Shown: positions 10,519-18,874 of the stretch, one piece after another
Position numbering within the stretch: the first letter of the stretch is position 1
Layout of the letters: each line of letters opens with the position of its first letter
Source of the DNA: Streptomyces roseoverticillatus
GTDB taxonomy: Bacteria > Actinomycetota > Actinomycetes > Streptomycetales > Streptomycetaceae
Assembly: GCF_000719265.1 (NCBI RefSeq)
Contig: NZ_JOFL01000009.1
Span: forward strand, 62,001 to 126,000
DNA length: 64,000 nt
Reading direction: 5' to 3'
Made by a program: the position numbers and the translations under genes
The notes under the pieces: model-generated
What the model saw: only the letters and a program-made list of their open reading frames with translations
The model's database searches: none
Told to the model about the DNA's origin: nothing

Positions 10519-13062
10519 TCACACCCATGTCCTGGGGCGGAAGCGGTTGGCCCGCTCCACCAGTTCGATCCGTTCCTCGCCGCGCTGGGCCAGCCGCGCG
10601 AGCACGCGGTACGAGCGCTCCAGCCCGAAGCGCAGCTCGCGCTCGTCCAGCCCGCGGCCCAGCAGGGCGCCCGGGCGGGCCGCCGGCGGGCCGCCCGCGC
10701 CGGGGGAGCCCGACAGCACCCAGTCCAGGGCGCTGCCCAGCACCTCCGCGGAGAGCCGCTCGCGGCGCACGGCGTCCAGCCCGAAGTCCGCGAGCCGCTC
10801 GACCTGGCCCGCGGCGGCCACCAGGTCGTCCAGCAGCGGCTCCTGCGGGGAGCGCCGCCGCAGCCGGGCCCGCACCGCGGCGACGCGCGCCGCGGTGTAG
10901 TGGATGGACGCCTCCGGCACGGACTCCAGGGCGCGCACCGCGCCCGGGCGGTCCCCGCCGGCGAGCCGCACCCGCGCCAGCCCGAAGGCGGCGCTGACGT
11001 AGCTCGGGTCGGTCGCCCACACCAGCCGGTAGTACTCGGCGGCGTTGTCCAGCTGCCCGAGGACCTCCGCACACACGCCGAGCGCCAGCTTCGGGGCGGG
11101 TTCGCCCGGGAAGGCGTCGTAGACCGCATCGAAGGACAGCGCCGCCGTCTCCTTGTCGCCGCGGACCAGTGCGTGGAGCCCGCGGTACCAGACGATCCGC
11201 CGGTCGCCCGGGTGGGCGGCCTCCAGGCTCTCCAGAGCGTGGGACGCCTGCGCTTCCTCGCCCAGTTCCAGCTGGGCGCGGATCCGCCGCAGCCGCAGCT
11301 CCGGCGACTCGGCGGGCGCGGTCTGCAGCGCGGCGTACAGCTCGGCGGGCTGCGAGGCGATCAGACCCGCGAGGAAGCCCGCGTTGGGGTCGCCGGGGTC
11401 GACGAGCGGCACGGGCAGGGCGAGCGCGGCGGCGCGGGTGTCGAGCGCGGCGACGGGCGGGGCGAGGGGCGTCCCGGCCTCCGCGGCGGCCCCGGGCGCG
11501 GCGGACAGGGCGGCGGGAGCCCCGGACGGCGGCGTTCTGCGGCCCGCCGGCACCCGCCCGCCCAGCGTGGACACCTCACCGTCGGCCTCCGCGAACAGCC
11601 GGGTGTCCACCACCCGCAGCTCCGGCCCGAACAGCGTGGACAGCGCCGGCCGCGGCCGGCCCGTCTCCAGCGCGACGACCTCCCGCAGCACCCCCGTCAG
11701 CTGGTCGGCCATCTCCGCGGCGGACGCGAACCGCCGCGCCGGATCCGGGTCCGTGGCGCGCACGAGCAGCCGGTAGAAGGACTCGTAGCGGGCGAAGACC
11801 TCGATGTGGTCCGGATCGGGCAGGCGGTCCGCGAAGACGTTCGTGTAGCCCTGGAAGTCGAAGGTGAGCACGGCGAGCGTACGGGCCACCGTGTACAGGT
11901 CGGAGGCGACCGACGGGCCCACCTCCGCGACCTCGGGGGCCTGGTAGCCCACCGTGCCGTAGATCGCGCTGTCGTGGTCGTCCATCCGCCGGACCGCGCC
12001 CATGTCGATCAGCTTGAGCTGGTCCTGCTGCTGGATGGCGTTGTCCACCTTGAAGTCGCAGTACAGCAGGTTGCGGCTGTGCAGGTGGCCGAGCGCCTCC
12101 AGCGCCTCGATGCCGTACGCGCAGGCCTGCGCGACCGGCAGCGGGTCGCGCCGGCCGTCCGGCGCCCGCCGCGCGTTGGCGATCTCCTTCAGCGACCTGC
12201 CGCCGACGTACTCCATGACGATGTAGCCGTCGAGGCTGCCGGTGCGCTGGTCGAGGTGCTCGACGAAGTTGTAGATGCGGACGATGTTGGCGTGCTCGAT
12301 CTCGGCGAGGAAGCGCCGCTCGGAGACCGCCACCGCCAGGGCGTCCTCGTCGCCGGTGTCCAGCAGGCCCTTGAGCACCACCCAGCGGTCGGACACGGCC
12401 CGGTCGATGGCCAGGTAGATCCAGCCGAGCCCGCCGTGCGCGAGGCAGCCCGCCACCTCGTACTGCCCGTGCACCACGTCGCCCGCGCGCAGCTTGGGCA
12501 CGAACGAGTACGGGTGACCGCACTTCGTGCAGAAGCCCTCCGTGCGGCCGGGCCGGTCGCCGCGCGCCCGGCCCACCGGCGCCCCGCAGTCACCGCGGCT
12601 GCAGAAGCGCTTCCGCTCGGGGACCTCCGGGTTCTCCAGCACGGCCGCCCGCGGTTCCGGACGCGGCACCTCCGGCACCTTGACCAGCCCGGCACCCAGC
12701 TTGCCGCGGCCCGAACCCGCGGGCACCGAGCCGGAGCTGCGCACCGACACCGCCCGCGACGACGAGGGCGACGCGCCCTCGGAGCCCGGCCGGGAGCGCG
12801 ACAGCCGCCCCGACACCGAGCGGCGCGACGACGCCGAGCGCGCCGAACCGGACCGGGACGAGCCCTGCGAGCCGGACCCCCCGCTGCCGCTGCCCTTCGA
12901 GGACGCGCTCGCCGCGCCTCCCGTGACCCCCGTGGCCGGCGAGCCCACCGACCCGTTCGGCGACACGACCGGCGCCAGGCCGCACGTGTCGCAGTACATC
13001 TCGCCCCCGCCGACGTCCTCGTACGAACCGGCACACCCCGGCCGCTGACACGACCCGCTCAC
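10519..13062 (-). CDS. pknG: Serine/threonine protein kinase PknG-like, with rubredoxin-like and TPR domains
   Basis: An 847-aa soluble kinase with the PknG layout. Cys5, Cys10, Cys24 and Cys27 form an N-terminal ribbon, followed by a Ser-rich linker (50-125). A rubredoxin-like module has Cys154/Cys159 and Cys178/Cys181 with the PknG-type CGxPVGR. The kinase domain spans about 197-460: glycine loop LAHGGLGWIY, Lys231, Glu255, catalytic Asp336 in CDFKVDN (no HRD arginine, as in PknG) and LIDMG instead of DFG. The rest to 847 is TPR-like. Mycobacterial PknG phosphorylates GarA to control 2-oxoglutarate/glutamate flux. The GTG at 13062 has GGAG upstream and overlaps the previous stop (GTGA); longer ORF extensions upstream are out of frame with the real neighbour. 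Confidence 0.9.
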   Translation of the reverse strand: MSGSCQRPGCAGSYEDVGGGEMYCDTCGLAPVVSPNGSVGSPATGVTGGAASASSKGSGSGGSGSQGSSRSGSARSASSRRSVSGRLSRSRPGSEGASPSSSRAVSVRSSGSVPAGSGRGKLGAGLVKVPEVPRPEPRAAVLENPEVPERKRFCSRGDCGAPVGRARGDRPGRTEGFCTKCGHPYSFVPKLRAGDVVHGQYEVAGCLAHGGLGWIYLAIDRAVSDRWVVLKGLLDTGDEDALAVAVSERRFLAEIEHANIVRIYNFVEHLDQRTGSLDGYIVMEYVGGRSLKEIANARRAPDGRRDPLPVAQACAYGIEALEALGHLHSRNLLYCDFKVDNAIQQQDQLKLIDMGAVRRMDDHDSAIYGTVGYQAPEVAEVGPSVASDLYTVARTLAVLTFDFQGYTNVFADRLPDPDHIEVFARYESFYRLLVRATDPDPARRFASAAEMADQLTGVLREVVALETGRPRPALSTLFGPELRVVDTRLFAEADGEVSTLGGRVPAGRRTPPSGAPAALSAAPGAAAEAGTPLAPPVAALDTRAAALALPVPLVDPGDPNAGFLAGLIASQPAELYAALQTAPAESPELRLRRIRAQLELGEEAQASHALESLEAAHPGDRRIVWYRGLHALVRGDKETAALSFDAVYDAFPGEPAPKLALGVCAEVLGQLDNAAEYYRLVWATDPSYVSAAFGLARVRLAGGDRPGAVRALESVPEASIHYTAARVAAVRARLRRRSPQEPLLDDLVAAAGQVERLADFGLDAVRRERLSAEVLGSALDWVLSGSPGAGGPPAARPGALLGRGLDERELRFGLERSYRVLARLAQRGEERIELVERANRFRPRTWV

Positions 13063-14378
13063 GACTCCCCCCTCCGGCCCGTGGCCCGCTCCCCGGCACC
13101 CGTCGCCGCCAGCGCCTCGGCCAGCGCCTGCTGATAGCGCAGTACGGCCCCTTCGGCGGCGACCAGATCGCACGGCGCACTCCACAGCATGCGCCGCGCC
13201 GCGTCGTAGCGCTCGACGAGCAGCGAGTCCTCCGCGAGGCCGTGCCGGGCGGTCTTCGCCTTGTACGCGTCCAGGCGGCCGCGCAGCTCCGCCCGGACCG
13301 CCAGCGGGGCCGTCACCGCCGTCAGCGACTCGCGGGCGCGCAGCAGCTCCTCCTCCGCGCGCTGCTCCAGCCCCTCCAGGAGCGGCGACAGCCGGTGCCA
13401 GCGCGCGTGCCTGCGGTGGTCGGCGGCGGCCGACAGCTGCTCGTAGAGGGCCGTGGGCGGGCCCGACACGGCCGGCACCACGGAGGCGGCGATCTTCGAC
13501 AGGACCTCGGCGCGCGCCTGCCGGGCCTCGTTCAGCGTGCGGTCCGCGCGCGAGAGGATGTCGCGCACGCGCATCAGCCGCTGCTCGGCGTCCTGCCGGA
13601 CGTCGAGGACGGCCTCGACCTCCCGGCGGACGTCCTCCAGGGCCCGCGCGGCCCGGTCGTAGCGCGTGGTGTCGGGGCGGCCGCCGCCCGGCGCCGAGCT
13701 GGGCGAGGCACCGGCCCAGAAAGCCAGGGGATCCCCTATCACCTCGGCCCGCAGGGCGGTCAGTTCCCGCGTGATCTGCTCCAGGTCGTCGCCGGAGGGG
13801 TGCTCGCCGGGCCGCACGCCCACCGAGTGGGCGAGGGAGCGGGTGCGCCGCAGCTCGGCGGCGAGCAGGTCGATGCGGGCGGGCAGCGCGGACCACACGG
13901 AGTCGGCGATGACGACGACATCGAGGGCCTGGGCGTACCAGCCGTTCATCCGGTCCAGCAGCTCCTGCAGGCTCAGCCGCTCGCTGAGCCGGGCCGTGAG
14001 GCCCGCCGTGCCCGCCGGCAGGGCCGACGTGCCGTGGGCGGCCAGGGTGATGCCGGAGCCGCGCAGCAGTTCGGTGAGCTCGGACAGCTCGCCCTGGGTG
14101 GGCCAGCGGCGGCGGGAGCGCAGCTCGCGGGCGGTGGTCAGGGCGGCCGTGTAGGCGTCGAAATACGCCCACAGCTGCCCGATGAGGGCCTCGGCGGCCG
14201 CCCACCGGCTCCTGGTCTCGCCGGTGAGGTCCGCCCCCTCCAGCAGGCGCCGTCCCGCGTGGTCCTGGAGGGCGAGCAGCGAGGATTCGACGGCCTCGTG
14301 CTCCGCGCCGAGCCTGGCCAGCGCGCGGTCCGCCTCCTCGCGGGTCAGGGCCGGCCCGGTGGGCTCCGCGACCGCCAT
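13059..14378 (-). CDS. Unrecognised helical protein between glnH and pknG
   Basis: A 439-aa protein of unknown function. It has no signal peptide, transmembrane helix or enzymatic motif. The composition (Ala, Arg, Glu, Leu with few Gly/Pro) and heptad-like stretches near 215-300 and 320-370 suggest a long helical or coiled-coil protein. ATG 14378 has AGGGG upstream. Its stop overlaps the pknG start by 4 bases, so it should be made in fixed ratio with PknG, which points to a partner or scaffold. The mycobacterial pknG-glnH-glnX locus has no gene at this position as I recall it, so this looks like an addition of the Streptomyces lineage. Confidence 0.75.
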   Translation of the reverse strand: MAVAEPTGPALTREEADRALARLGAEHEAVESSLLALQDHAGRRLLEGADLTGETRSRWAAAEALIGQLWAYFDAYTAALTTARELRSRRRWPTQGELSELTELLRGSGITLAAHGTSALPAGTAGLTARLSERLSLQELLDRMNGWYAQALDVVVIADSVWSALPARIDLLAAELRRTRSLAHSVGVRPGEHPSGDDLEQITRELTALRAEVIGDPLAFWAGASPSSAPGGGRPDTTRYDRAARALEDVRREVEAVLDVRQDAEQRLMRVRDILSRADRTLNEARQARAEVLSKIAASVVPAVSGPPTALYEQLSAAADHRRHARWHRLSPLLEGLEQRAEEELLRARESLTAVTAPLAVRAELRGRLDAYKAKTARHGLAEDSLLVERYDAARRMLWSAPCDLVAAEGAVLRYQQALAEALAATGAGERATGRRGES

Positions 14379-14452
14379 CGATCCCCTCTCTCCTGTCCGC
14401 CGCCCGCGCCGCGGGCCGGTCCGTTACGGCTGTGCTCCCCGTCCCGCCGCCG

Positions 14453-15460
14453 TCAGTCCCGGTACTCGGGCGCCGGCGGGCCGTTGATCCCCTTCAGGTC
14501 GCTGGCGAGCCACCGCTCGTACGCCTTCATCCAGAGGCTCGTGGCGCCGCCGCTGCGGTAGTCCTCCAGCACCTTGTTGACCCGGCGTACCAGGTCCGTG
14601 TCCGAGAGGTTCATCGCCACGCCGTACGGTTCGGTGGTGAACGGCTTTCCGACGAGCTGCACGGACGGGTCCTGGGCCGCCTGGCCGGCCGCCAGCGCCC
14701 TGTCGTTGACCACCGCGTCGACCTCGCCGAGCTGGAGCCGCACCAGGCAGTCCAGGTGGTTGGGGACGGTCAGCAGGGACGAACCGTGCGGTTCCTCCCG
14801 GACCTTGAGCTCGGCCGTGGACCCCTCCGCCGTACAGACCTTCTTCCCCTTCAGCGAGTCGTCGAACGCGGTCACCGGTGACCCCTTGGGGACCATGACC
14901 TGCTGCCCGGATTCGAAGTACGCCGTGGAGAACGCCACTTGCCTGATCCGGTCGCAGGTGATGGTCATCGTGCGGGCGACGATGTCCACCTTGCCCGTTT
15001 GGAGGGCGGGTATGCGCCGGCTCGTGGGGATCGCGAGAAAGGTGACCTTCTCCGGGTCGCCGAGGATGTCCTTGGCGATGGCGCGGACGAGGTCGATGTC
15101 GAAGCCGCTCAGCTCGCCGTCGGCGGGGTTGCGGTAGCCCCAGCGGTAGCTGTTCTGGTCGACGCCCGCGATCAGCCGGCCGCGGGCCTTGATGCGCCGC
15201 ACGGCCGGGCCGTCGGTCTCGCCCGCGGGCCGCAGGCTCGCCTCGGGGTCGGTGCACTGCGCGGGCGCGGCAGCGGCCTCCGGGCCGGGTGCGGGTGCGG
15301 CGTGCGCGGCCGGCGAGGGACGCGCGGGCCCGTCCTGGCCGGGCCCGCCGCCGGCGGGCAGCAGGGCCGCGGCCACCGCGGCGAGGGCGCACGCGGCTGC
15401 CGCCACGGCCGCGGGCCGGGACCGCATCCGCAGCCGCCGTGCCGTCCGGGTCTCTCCCAC
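14453..15460 (-). CDS. glnH: Family 3 solute-binding protein, GlnH-like (acidic amino acid sensor)
   Basis: A 335-aa extracytoplasmic binding protein. Residues 1-36 look like a signal peptide with an Arg-rich start. A Pro/Ala-rich linker leads to the SBP_bac_3 domain (about 85-325), with SGFDIDLVRAIAKDI, AIPTSRRIPALQTGKVDI and KKVCTAEGST typical of Glu/Asp/Gln-binding proteins. No convincing lipobox is visible, unlike mycobacterial GlnH. No ABC permease or ATPase lies nearby, so it is probably a sensor subunit for GlnX rather than part of a transporter. GTG 15460 has GGAGGAGGGGGAG upstream; GTG 15493, which overlaps the glnX stop by 4 bases, is the alternative but gives an acidic n-region. 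Confidence 0.85.
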   Translation of the reverse strand: MGETRTARRLRMRSRPAAVAAAACALAAVAAALLPAGGGPGQDGPARPSPAAHAAPAPGPEAAAAPAQCTDPEASLRPAGETDGPAVRRIKARGRLIAGVDQNSYRWGYRNPADGELSGFDIDLVRAIAKDILGDPEKVTFLAIPTSRRIPALQTGKVDIVARTMTITCDRIRQVAFSTAYFESGQQVMVPKGSPVTAFDDSLKGKKVCTAEGSTAELKVREEPHGSSLLTVPNHLDCLVRLQLGEVDAVVNDRALAAGQAAQDPSVQLVGKPFTTEPYGVAMNLSDTDLVRRVNKVLEDYRSGGATSLWMKAYERWLASDLKGINGPPAPEYRD

Positions 15461-15489
15461 GGTCTCCCCCTCCTCCCGCAGCACCGGCC

Positions 15490-16881
15490 TCACCGGTACT
15501 CCGACAGCCTGCGCCCGACGCCGGCCACGGCGCCGGCCGCGCCGAGAACGGTCAGCACGGCCGCCCCGGCGGCCAGGCCCGAGAACGCGCCGCGCCCGTC
15601 GTCGGCCGCCTGCCGGAACTCGTCCTGCTCATAGCCGAGCGCGCGCTCCAGTTCGGTGTCCACCCGGTCGAAGGACGCGCCGGTGCTGTCCTTGCCGCCG
15701 ATCACCTTCTGCAGGGCGTCCTTGTAGTCGCCGCGGTCGTCGGCGAGCGCCCGCACCTCGCCGTGGCGCTGCTGCCACGTGCGGACGTCCTTGATCGCGG
15801 CGTCGACCGGCGCGCGGCCCTCGGCGTCGTCGGCGAGGTCGCGGGCGCGGTCCAGCAGGCTGCCCTCGCGGGCCGGGCCCTGGTCGCCGCCGATGAGCCG
15901 GCCCATGCCGGCGCGGTAGTTACTCTCGTACTGGTCGTCACCGTTCTTTGTGAGCACGGCGCCGCGGGCGACCATCGTGAGGTTCTCGTCGCCGCGGGCC
16001 TGGAGCGAGCCGATCCGGGCCTCGGTCAGCGCCTGCAGGGACCTCGCGCCGTGGGCGTATGAGCTCTCCAGGCCGGAGCGGGCCACGGCGTGGCCGGCGA
16101 CCAGCCACAGCAGGACGACGGCGGTGGCCGCGGTGGCCGCCAGCAGGCCGTGGTTGAAGACCCGGTTCGTGCGCAGGTAGTTGCGCCGCTGGGCCCAGGC
16201 CAGCGTGCCGAGCGCGACGACGCCGAGCGCCAGGGCGGCCCACGGCCAGGACTGCGCGTCGTCGTAGTCCGAGCCGAGGCGGCCCGTCTCGGCCTCGTAC
16301 AGGCCGCGGGCGGCGGGCAGCAGCTCCTCGCGCATCCGGTCGCCGGCGTAGCGCAGGTAGGCGCCGCCGAGCGGCAGGCCCTGGCGGTTGTTGGCGCGGG
16401 CGGCCTCCACGAGGCCGGTGTAGCGCGGCAGTCCTTCGTTGAGCGCGGCGATCTTGCCGCGGGCCGCGCCCGAGCCCTCGCCGGCGGCCGCGGCCTTGAC
16501 GAGCAGCCGCGAGGCGAGCGCGATGTCCTTCTCGTAGCGCTGCCGGACCGCGCGCGGCTCCTGGCCGCCGGCGAGGAAGCCGCTCGCGGCCGTGGTGTCG
16601 GCGTCCGCGAGCGAGCGGTAGATGGCGGCCGCGTCGGCGCTCAGCGGCTGGCTGGTGTCCACGACGGCGTCGGCCGCCGCGGATCTGGTCGCGACCTGCC
16701 AGGCGGTGACCGCCCCGAACGCCACGAGGACCAGGGCCAGGACGGCGCCGATGGCGCGCAGCCGGCCGGGTTCGGTGACGGCCGCGGCCCGCACGCGGTC
16801 GAGCGCCTCGCGCCAGGCCGGGACGGCGGCGCTGCGGCCGGGCGCCCCTGGCTTTCCCCCCGCCGGCTGCGGCTGTGACAC
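15490..16881 (-). CDS. glnX: GlnX-like four-helix membrane sensor, first gene of the pknG locus
   Basis: A 463-aa membrane protein with predicted helices near 42-62, 213-231, 246-266 and 433-453. These leave two outside segments (63-212 and 267-432) that look like tandem four-helix-bundle sensor modules. This topology and the position directly before glnH match mycobacterial GlnX (Rv0412c), which passes ligand-bound GlnH signals to PknG. The start is a GTG at 16881 with GAGGGGGAGG upstream; an upstream in-frame start would add 32 residues without membrane character. It heads a same-strand run of seven genes. No enzymatic domain is present. Confidence 0.8.
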   Translation of the reverse strand: MSQPQPAGGKPGAPGRSAAVPAWREALDRVRAAAVTEPGRLRAIGAVLALVLVAFGAVTAWQVATRSAAADAVVDTSQPLSADAAAIYRSLADADTTAASGFLAGGQEPRAVRQRYEKDIALASRLLVKAAAAGEGSGAARGKIAALNEGLPRYTGLVEAARANNRQGLPLGGAYLRYAGDRMREELLPAARGLYEAETGRLGSDYDDAQSWPWAALALGVVALGTLAWAQRRNYLRTNRVFNHGLLAATAATAVVLLWLVAGHAVARSGLESSYAHGARSLQALTEARIGSLQARGDENLTMVARGAVLTKNGDDQYESNYRAGMGRLIGGDQGPAREGSLLDRARDLADDAEGRAPVDAAIKDVRTWQQRHGEVRALADDRGDYKDALQKVIGGKDSTGASFDRVDTELERALGYEQDEFRQAADDGRGAFSGLAAGAAVLTVLGAAGAVAGVGRRLSEYR

Positions 16882-17055
16882 GTGACCTCCCCCTCGGTCG
16901 CTGAGGGCGGCCCGTCGCCCGGATCGCGGGGGAACAGGTGCCCGGCCAGCAGTATGGCCGCAAGAACCGGCAAACACACCGGTGCCGGACCGATCTTGTG
17001 TGCGGTCGCGCTCTTCACCGGGGCCCGCGGCGGCCCTCGCTCCCCATCACGCCCG

Positions 17056-17087
17056 CCGGCCCGGTGCGGTTCCCCGCACCGGGCCGG
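17056..17087 (-). terminator. Terminator of the melC operon
   Basis: A perfect 14-bp stem (17056-17069 with 17074-17087) and a TTCC loop lie 25 bases downstream of the melC2 stop on the minus strand, ahead of the glnX promoter region. Confidence 0.75.
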
Positions 17088-17111
17088 ACGCGCGTGCGCC
17101 TGTGCCGTGCC

Positions 17112-17933
17112 TTACGCGTACGTGTAGTACGTGCTGTGGTTGAGCATCTGGGCCGGGGTGACGTTGTTCCACGGACGCATGGTGTCGTTGAGGTCGACGA
17201 CGTCCGCGGTGCCGGCGGCCGGCAGGTAGGCCGAGGAGGGGTGCATGCGCTGCCAGTCGGACCACAGCTTGTCGATGTGGGCGTGGTGCAGCCAGAAGAC
17301 CGGGTCGTTGGGGGAGACGCCGGTGGCCATCTGGCCGCCCATCCACACGTGGACGCTGTTGTGGACGCGGCCCGCGCCGCGCCAGCCCTCCAGGTAGTTG
17401 CGGAAGCTGCCCTCGGAGGCGCTGTTCCACGGGGCCGTGTCGTAGACGGGCATGGCGAGGACGGCGTCCACCTGGGCACGGGTGGGCAGCGTGCCCGAGG
17501 CGCCTATCTCGCGCTGCAGGAAGGGACGGTTGTCCACGCTGACGTTGATGTTCCACTTGCCCGTGGAGTAGGCGAAGGGGCCGGTGGTGACCTGCGCGTC
17601 ACGGCTGCGGCCGTTGCCGCCCATGAAGTCGGCGCCGAAGATCGAGGCGCCCGCGGTGCGGTCGGCGGTCCAGTCCCAGTAGGGGAGCGTGACCGAGGAG
17701 TCGACCTTCTGCAGCTCCTGCTCGAACTGGATCAGGAAGCGGCGGTGCCAGGGCAGGAAGGAGGGGGAGCGGTGGCCGACGCGGTCGCTGTCGTCGCGGT
17801 CGCTCATGATGAACTCGTTGTGCGTTCTGACGAAGCCGTCGTAGACGCCGGTGCGCTTGAGCTCCAGCAGGGCGTTGACGAAGTTGCGCTTCTCGGTGGC
17901 GGTCAGGTTCGCCTGGTTCTTGCGCACTGCCAT
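17112..17933 (-). CDS. melC2: Tyrosinase MelC2
   Basis: A 273-aa type-3 copper enzyme that hydroxylates tyrosine and oxidises L-DOPA to dopaquinone, giving melanin. All six copper ligands are visible: CuA His38, His54 and His63, and CuB His191, His195 and His217 in the FWLHHAHIDKLW motif. Length equals that of known Streptomyces MelC2. The protein has no signal peptide of its own; in the family it is copper-loaded and exported through the Tat route bound to MelC1. It lies 61 bases downstream of melC1 on the same strand, the classic bicistronic operon, and is closed by a strong hairpin. Confidence 0.96.
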   Translation of the reverse strand: MAVRKNQANLTATEKRNFVNALLELKRTGVYDGFVRTHNEFIMSDRDDSDRVGHRSPSFLPWHRRFLIQFEQELQKVDSSVTLPYWDWTADRTAGASIFGADFMGGNGRSRDAQVTTGPFAYSTGKWNINVSVDNRPFLQREIGASGTLPTRAQVDAVLAMPVYDTAPWNSASEGSFRNYLEGWRGAGRVHNSVHVWMGGQMATGVSPNDPVFWLHHAHIDKLWSDWQRMHPSSAYLPAAGTADVVDLNDTMRPWNNVTPAQMLNHSTYYTYA

Positions 17934-17994
17934 GGGGTTCGTGTCCTCGTGAGTGAGAAGTGTGGGTCGGTGGGGTGCGTGCGGCAGTGGCCGG

Positions 17995-18393
17995 TCAGTT
18001 CATCGCGATCGGGACGAGCGTCGCGCCGCGGAGGGCGTCGACGCCGGCGCGGGTGAGCGCGAGCGGCTGGTCGAAGACCTGGTAGTGGTTGATCACGCTG
18101 ATCCAGGTGCCGTCGGCGTTCTGCATGACGTGCAGTTCCTGGCCGTCGATGGTGACGGCGAAGCCGCCGTGGTGGGCCTCGTGGCCGCTCGTCGCCGGCT
18201 TGCCGACGATGCGGCGGCCCTTGTAGACCTCGTCGAACGCCATGGGCCCGGTGCCATGGCCGCCGTGACCGGTGTGGTCCATGGTGTGGCCGGTGTGGTC
18301 GGCCGCCCGGGCGCCGGTGGCGAGCAGCGCCACGCCGGCGGTGGCGGCGGCGGTTCCTCTGAGCACAACGCGTCGGCTGACGTTGGACGACAT
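17995..18393 (-). CDS. melC1: Tyrosinase co-factor and copper chaperone MelC1
   Basis: A 132-aa caddie protein for MelC2. A twin-arginine signal (SRRVVLRG, residues 6-13) and hydrophobic core end near AARAADH. A His-rich stretch (DHTGHTMDHTGHGGHG) that can carry copper follows, then the MelC1 fold with YKGRRI and the VINHYQVF segment, whose tyrosine sits over the tyrosinase active site in known structures. GAGGGGG lies 6 bases before the ATG. It carries the Tat signal for the pair. Confidence 0.95.
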   Translation of the reverse strand: MSSNVSRRVVLRGTAAATAGVALLATGARAADHTGHTMDHTGHGGHGTGPMAFDEVYKGRRIVGKPATSGHEAHHGGFAVTIDGQELHVMQNADGTWISVINHYQVFDQPLALTRAGVDALRGATLVPIAMN

Positions 18394-18874
18394 GGTCGGT
18401 CCCCCTCGGGTATCGCGCCGGCAAGGCGCGGAATGGACGATCAGCGGCGGAAGTTGTCACGAATGCAGCCGTAAATCCCTTTTGATGGCGGTTGCTTGTT
18501 GTATTTCGTGATCAATCCGTGCGGGGCGGACTCTCGCACGATCCGAAAGGGGGAGGAAAACGGTTGACCGGTTTTGGGACATTAGGTAAATGAATGGTCA
18601 ACAAGCGCTTGAGGGAGGAATTTCCGACTCGTGACGTTATTGACGCCGAGTCAGGAAACTTGACGGCCGCGAGGGGGGTGCGCCGAAAGATCTTCCTGTA
18701 AGGGGTGGGGCGTGGTGACGTCTCTCACGATGTGAACATGACGTGAAGAATGCGGCGGTACGGCGGATTCCGGCCGTGGTGGCCGGGTCGGGCGGGCCGG
18801 GTGGGCCGGGCGGGCAGGCCCGGCTCTCCTCCCCGCGCGGCGCGGCCTCGCTCATGCGCGGCGCGGGCCCCGCC
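18394..18874. other. Intergenic region upstream of melC1
   Basis: These 481 bases contain no gene I can support. The stretch 18560-18660 is notably AT-richer than its surroundings. It holds GGTTGACCGGTT at about 18563-18574 and a split inverted repeat GACTCG...CGAGTC (18628-18654). The region must carry the melC promoter on the minus strand, but I could not fix a -10 box. Confidence 0.5.

Noticed and set aside
10507..13134. Long + strand ORF (875 codons) opposite pknG
   Set aside because: Arg/Gly/Ala-rich composition with no domain, fully antisense to a well-supported kinase. It results from high third-position GC.
13063..14205. Upstream extension of the pknG reading frame
   Set aside because: It runs in another frame through the 439-aa gene, which has its own start and ribosome site. 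The GTG at 13062 gives the conserved zinc ribbon start.
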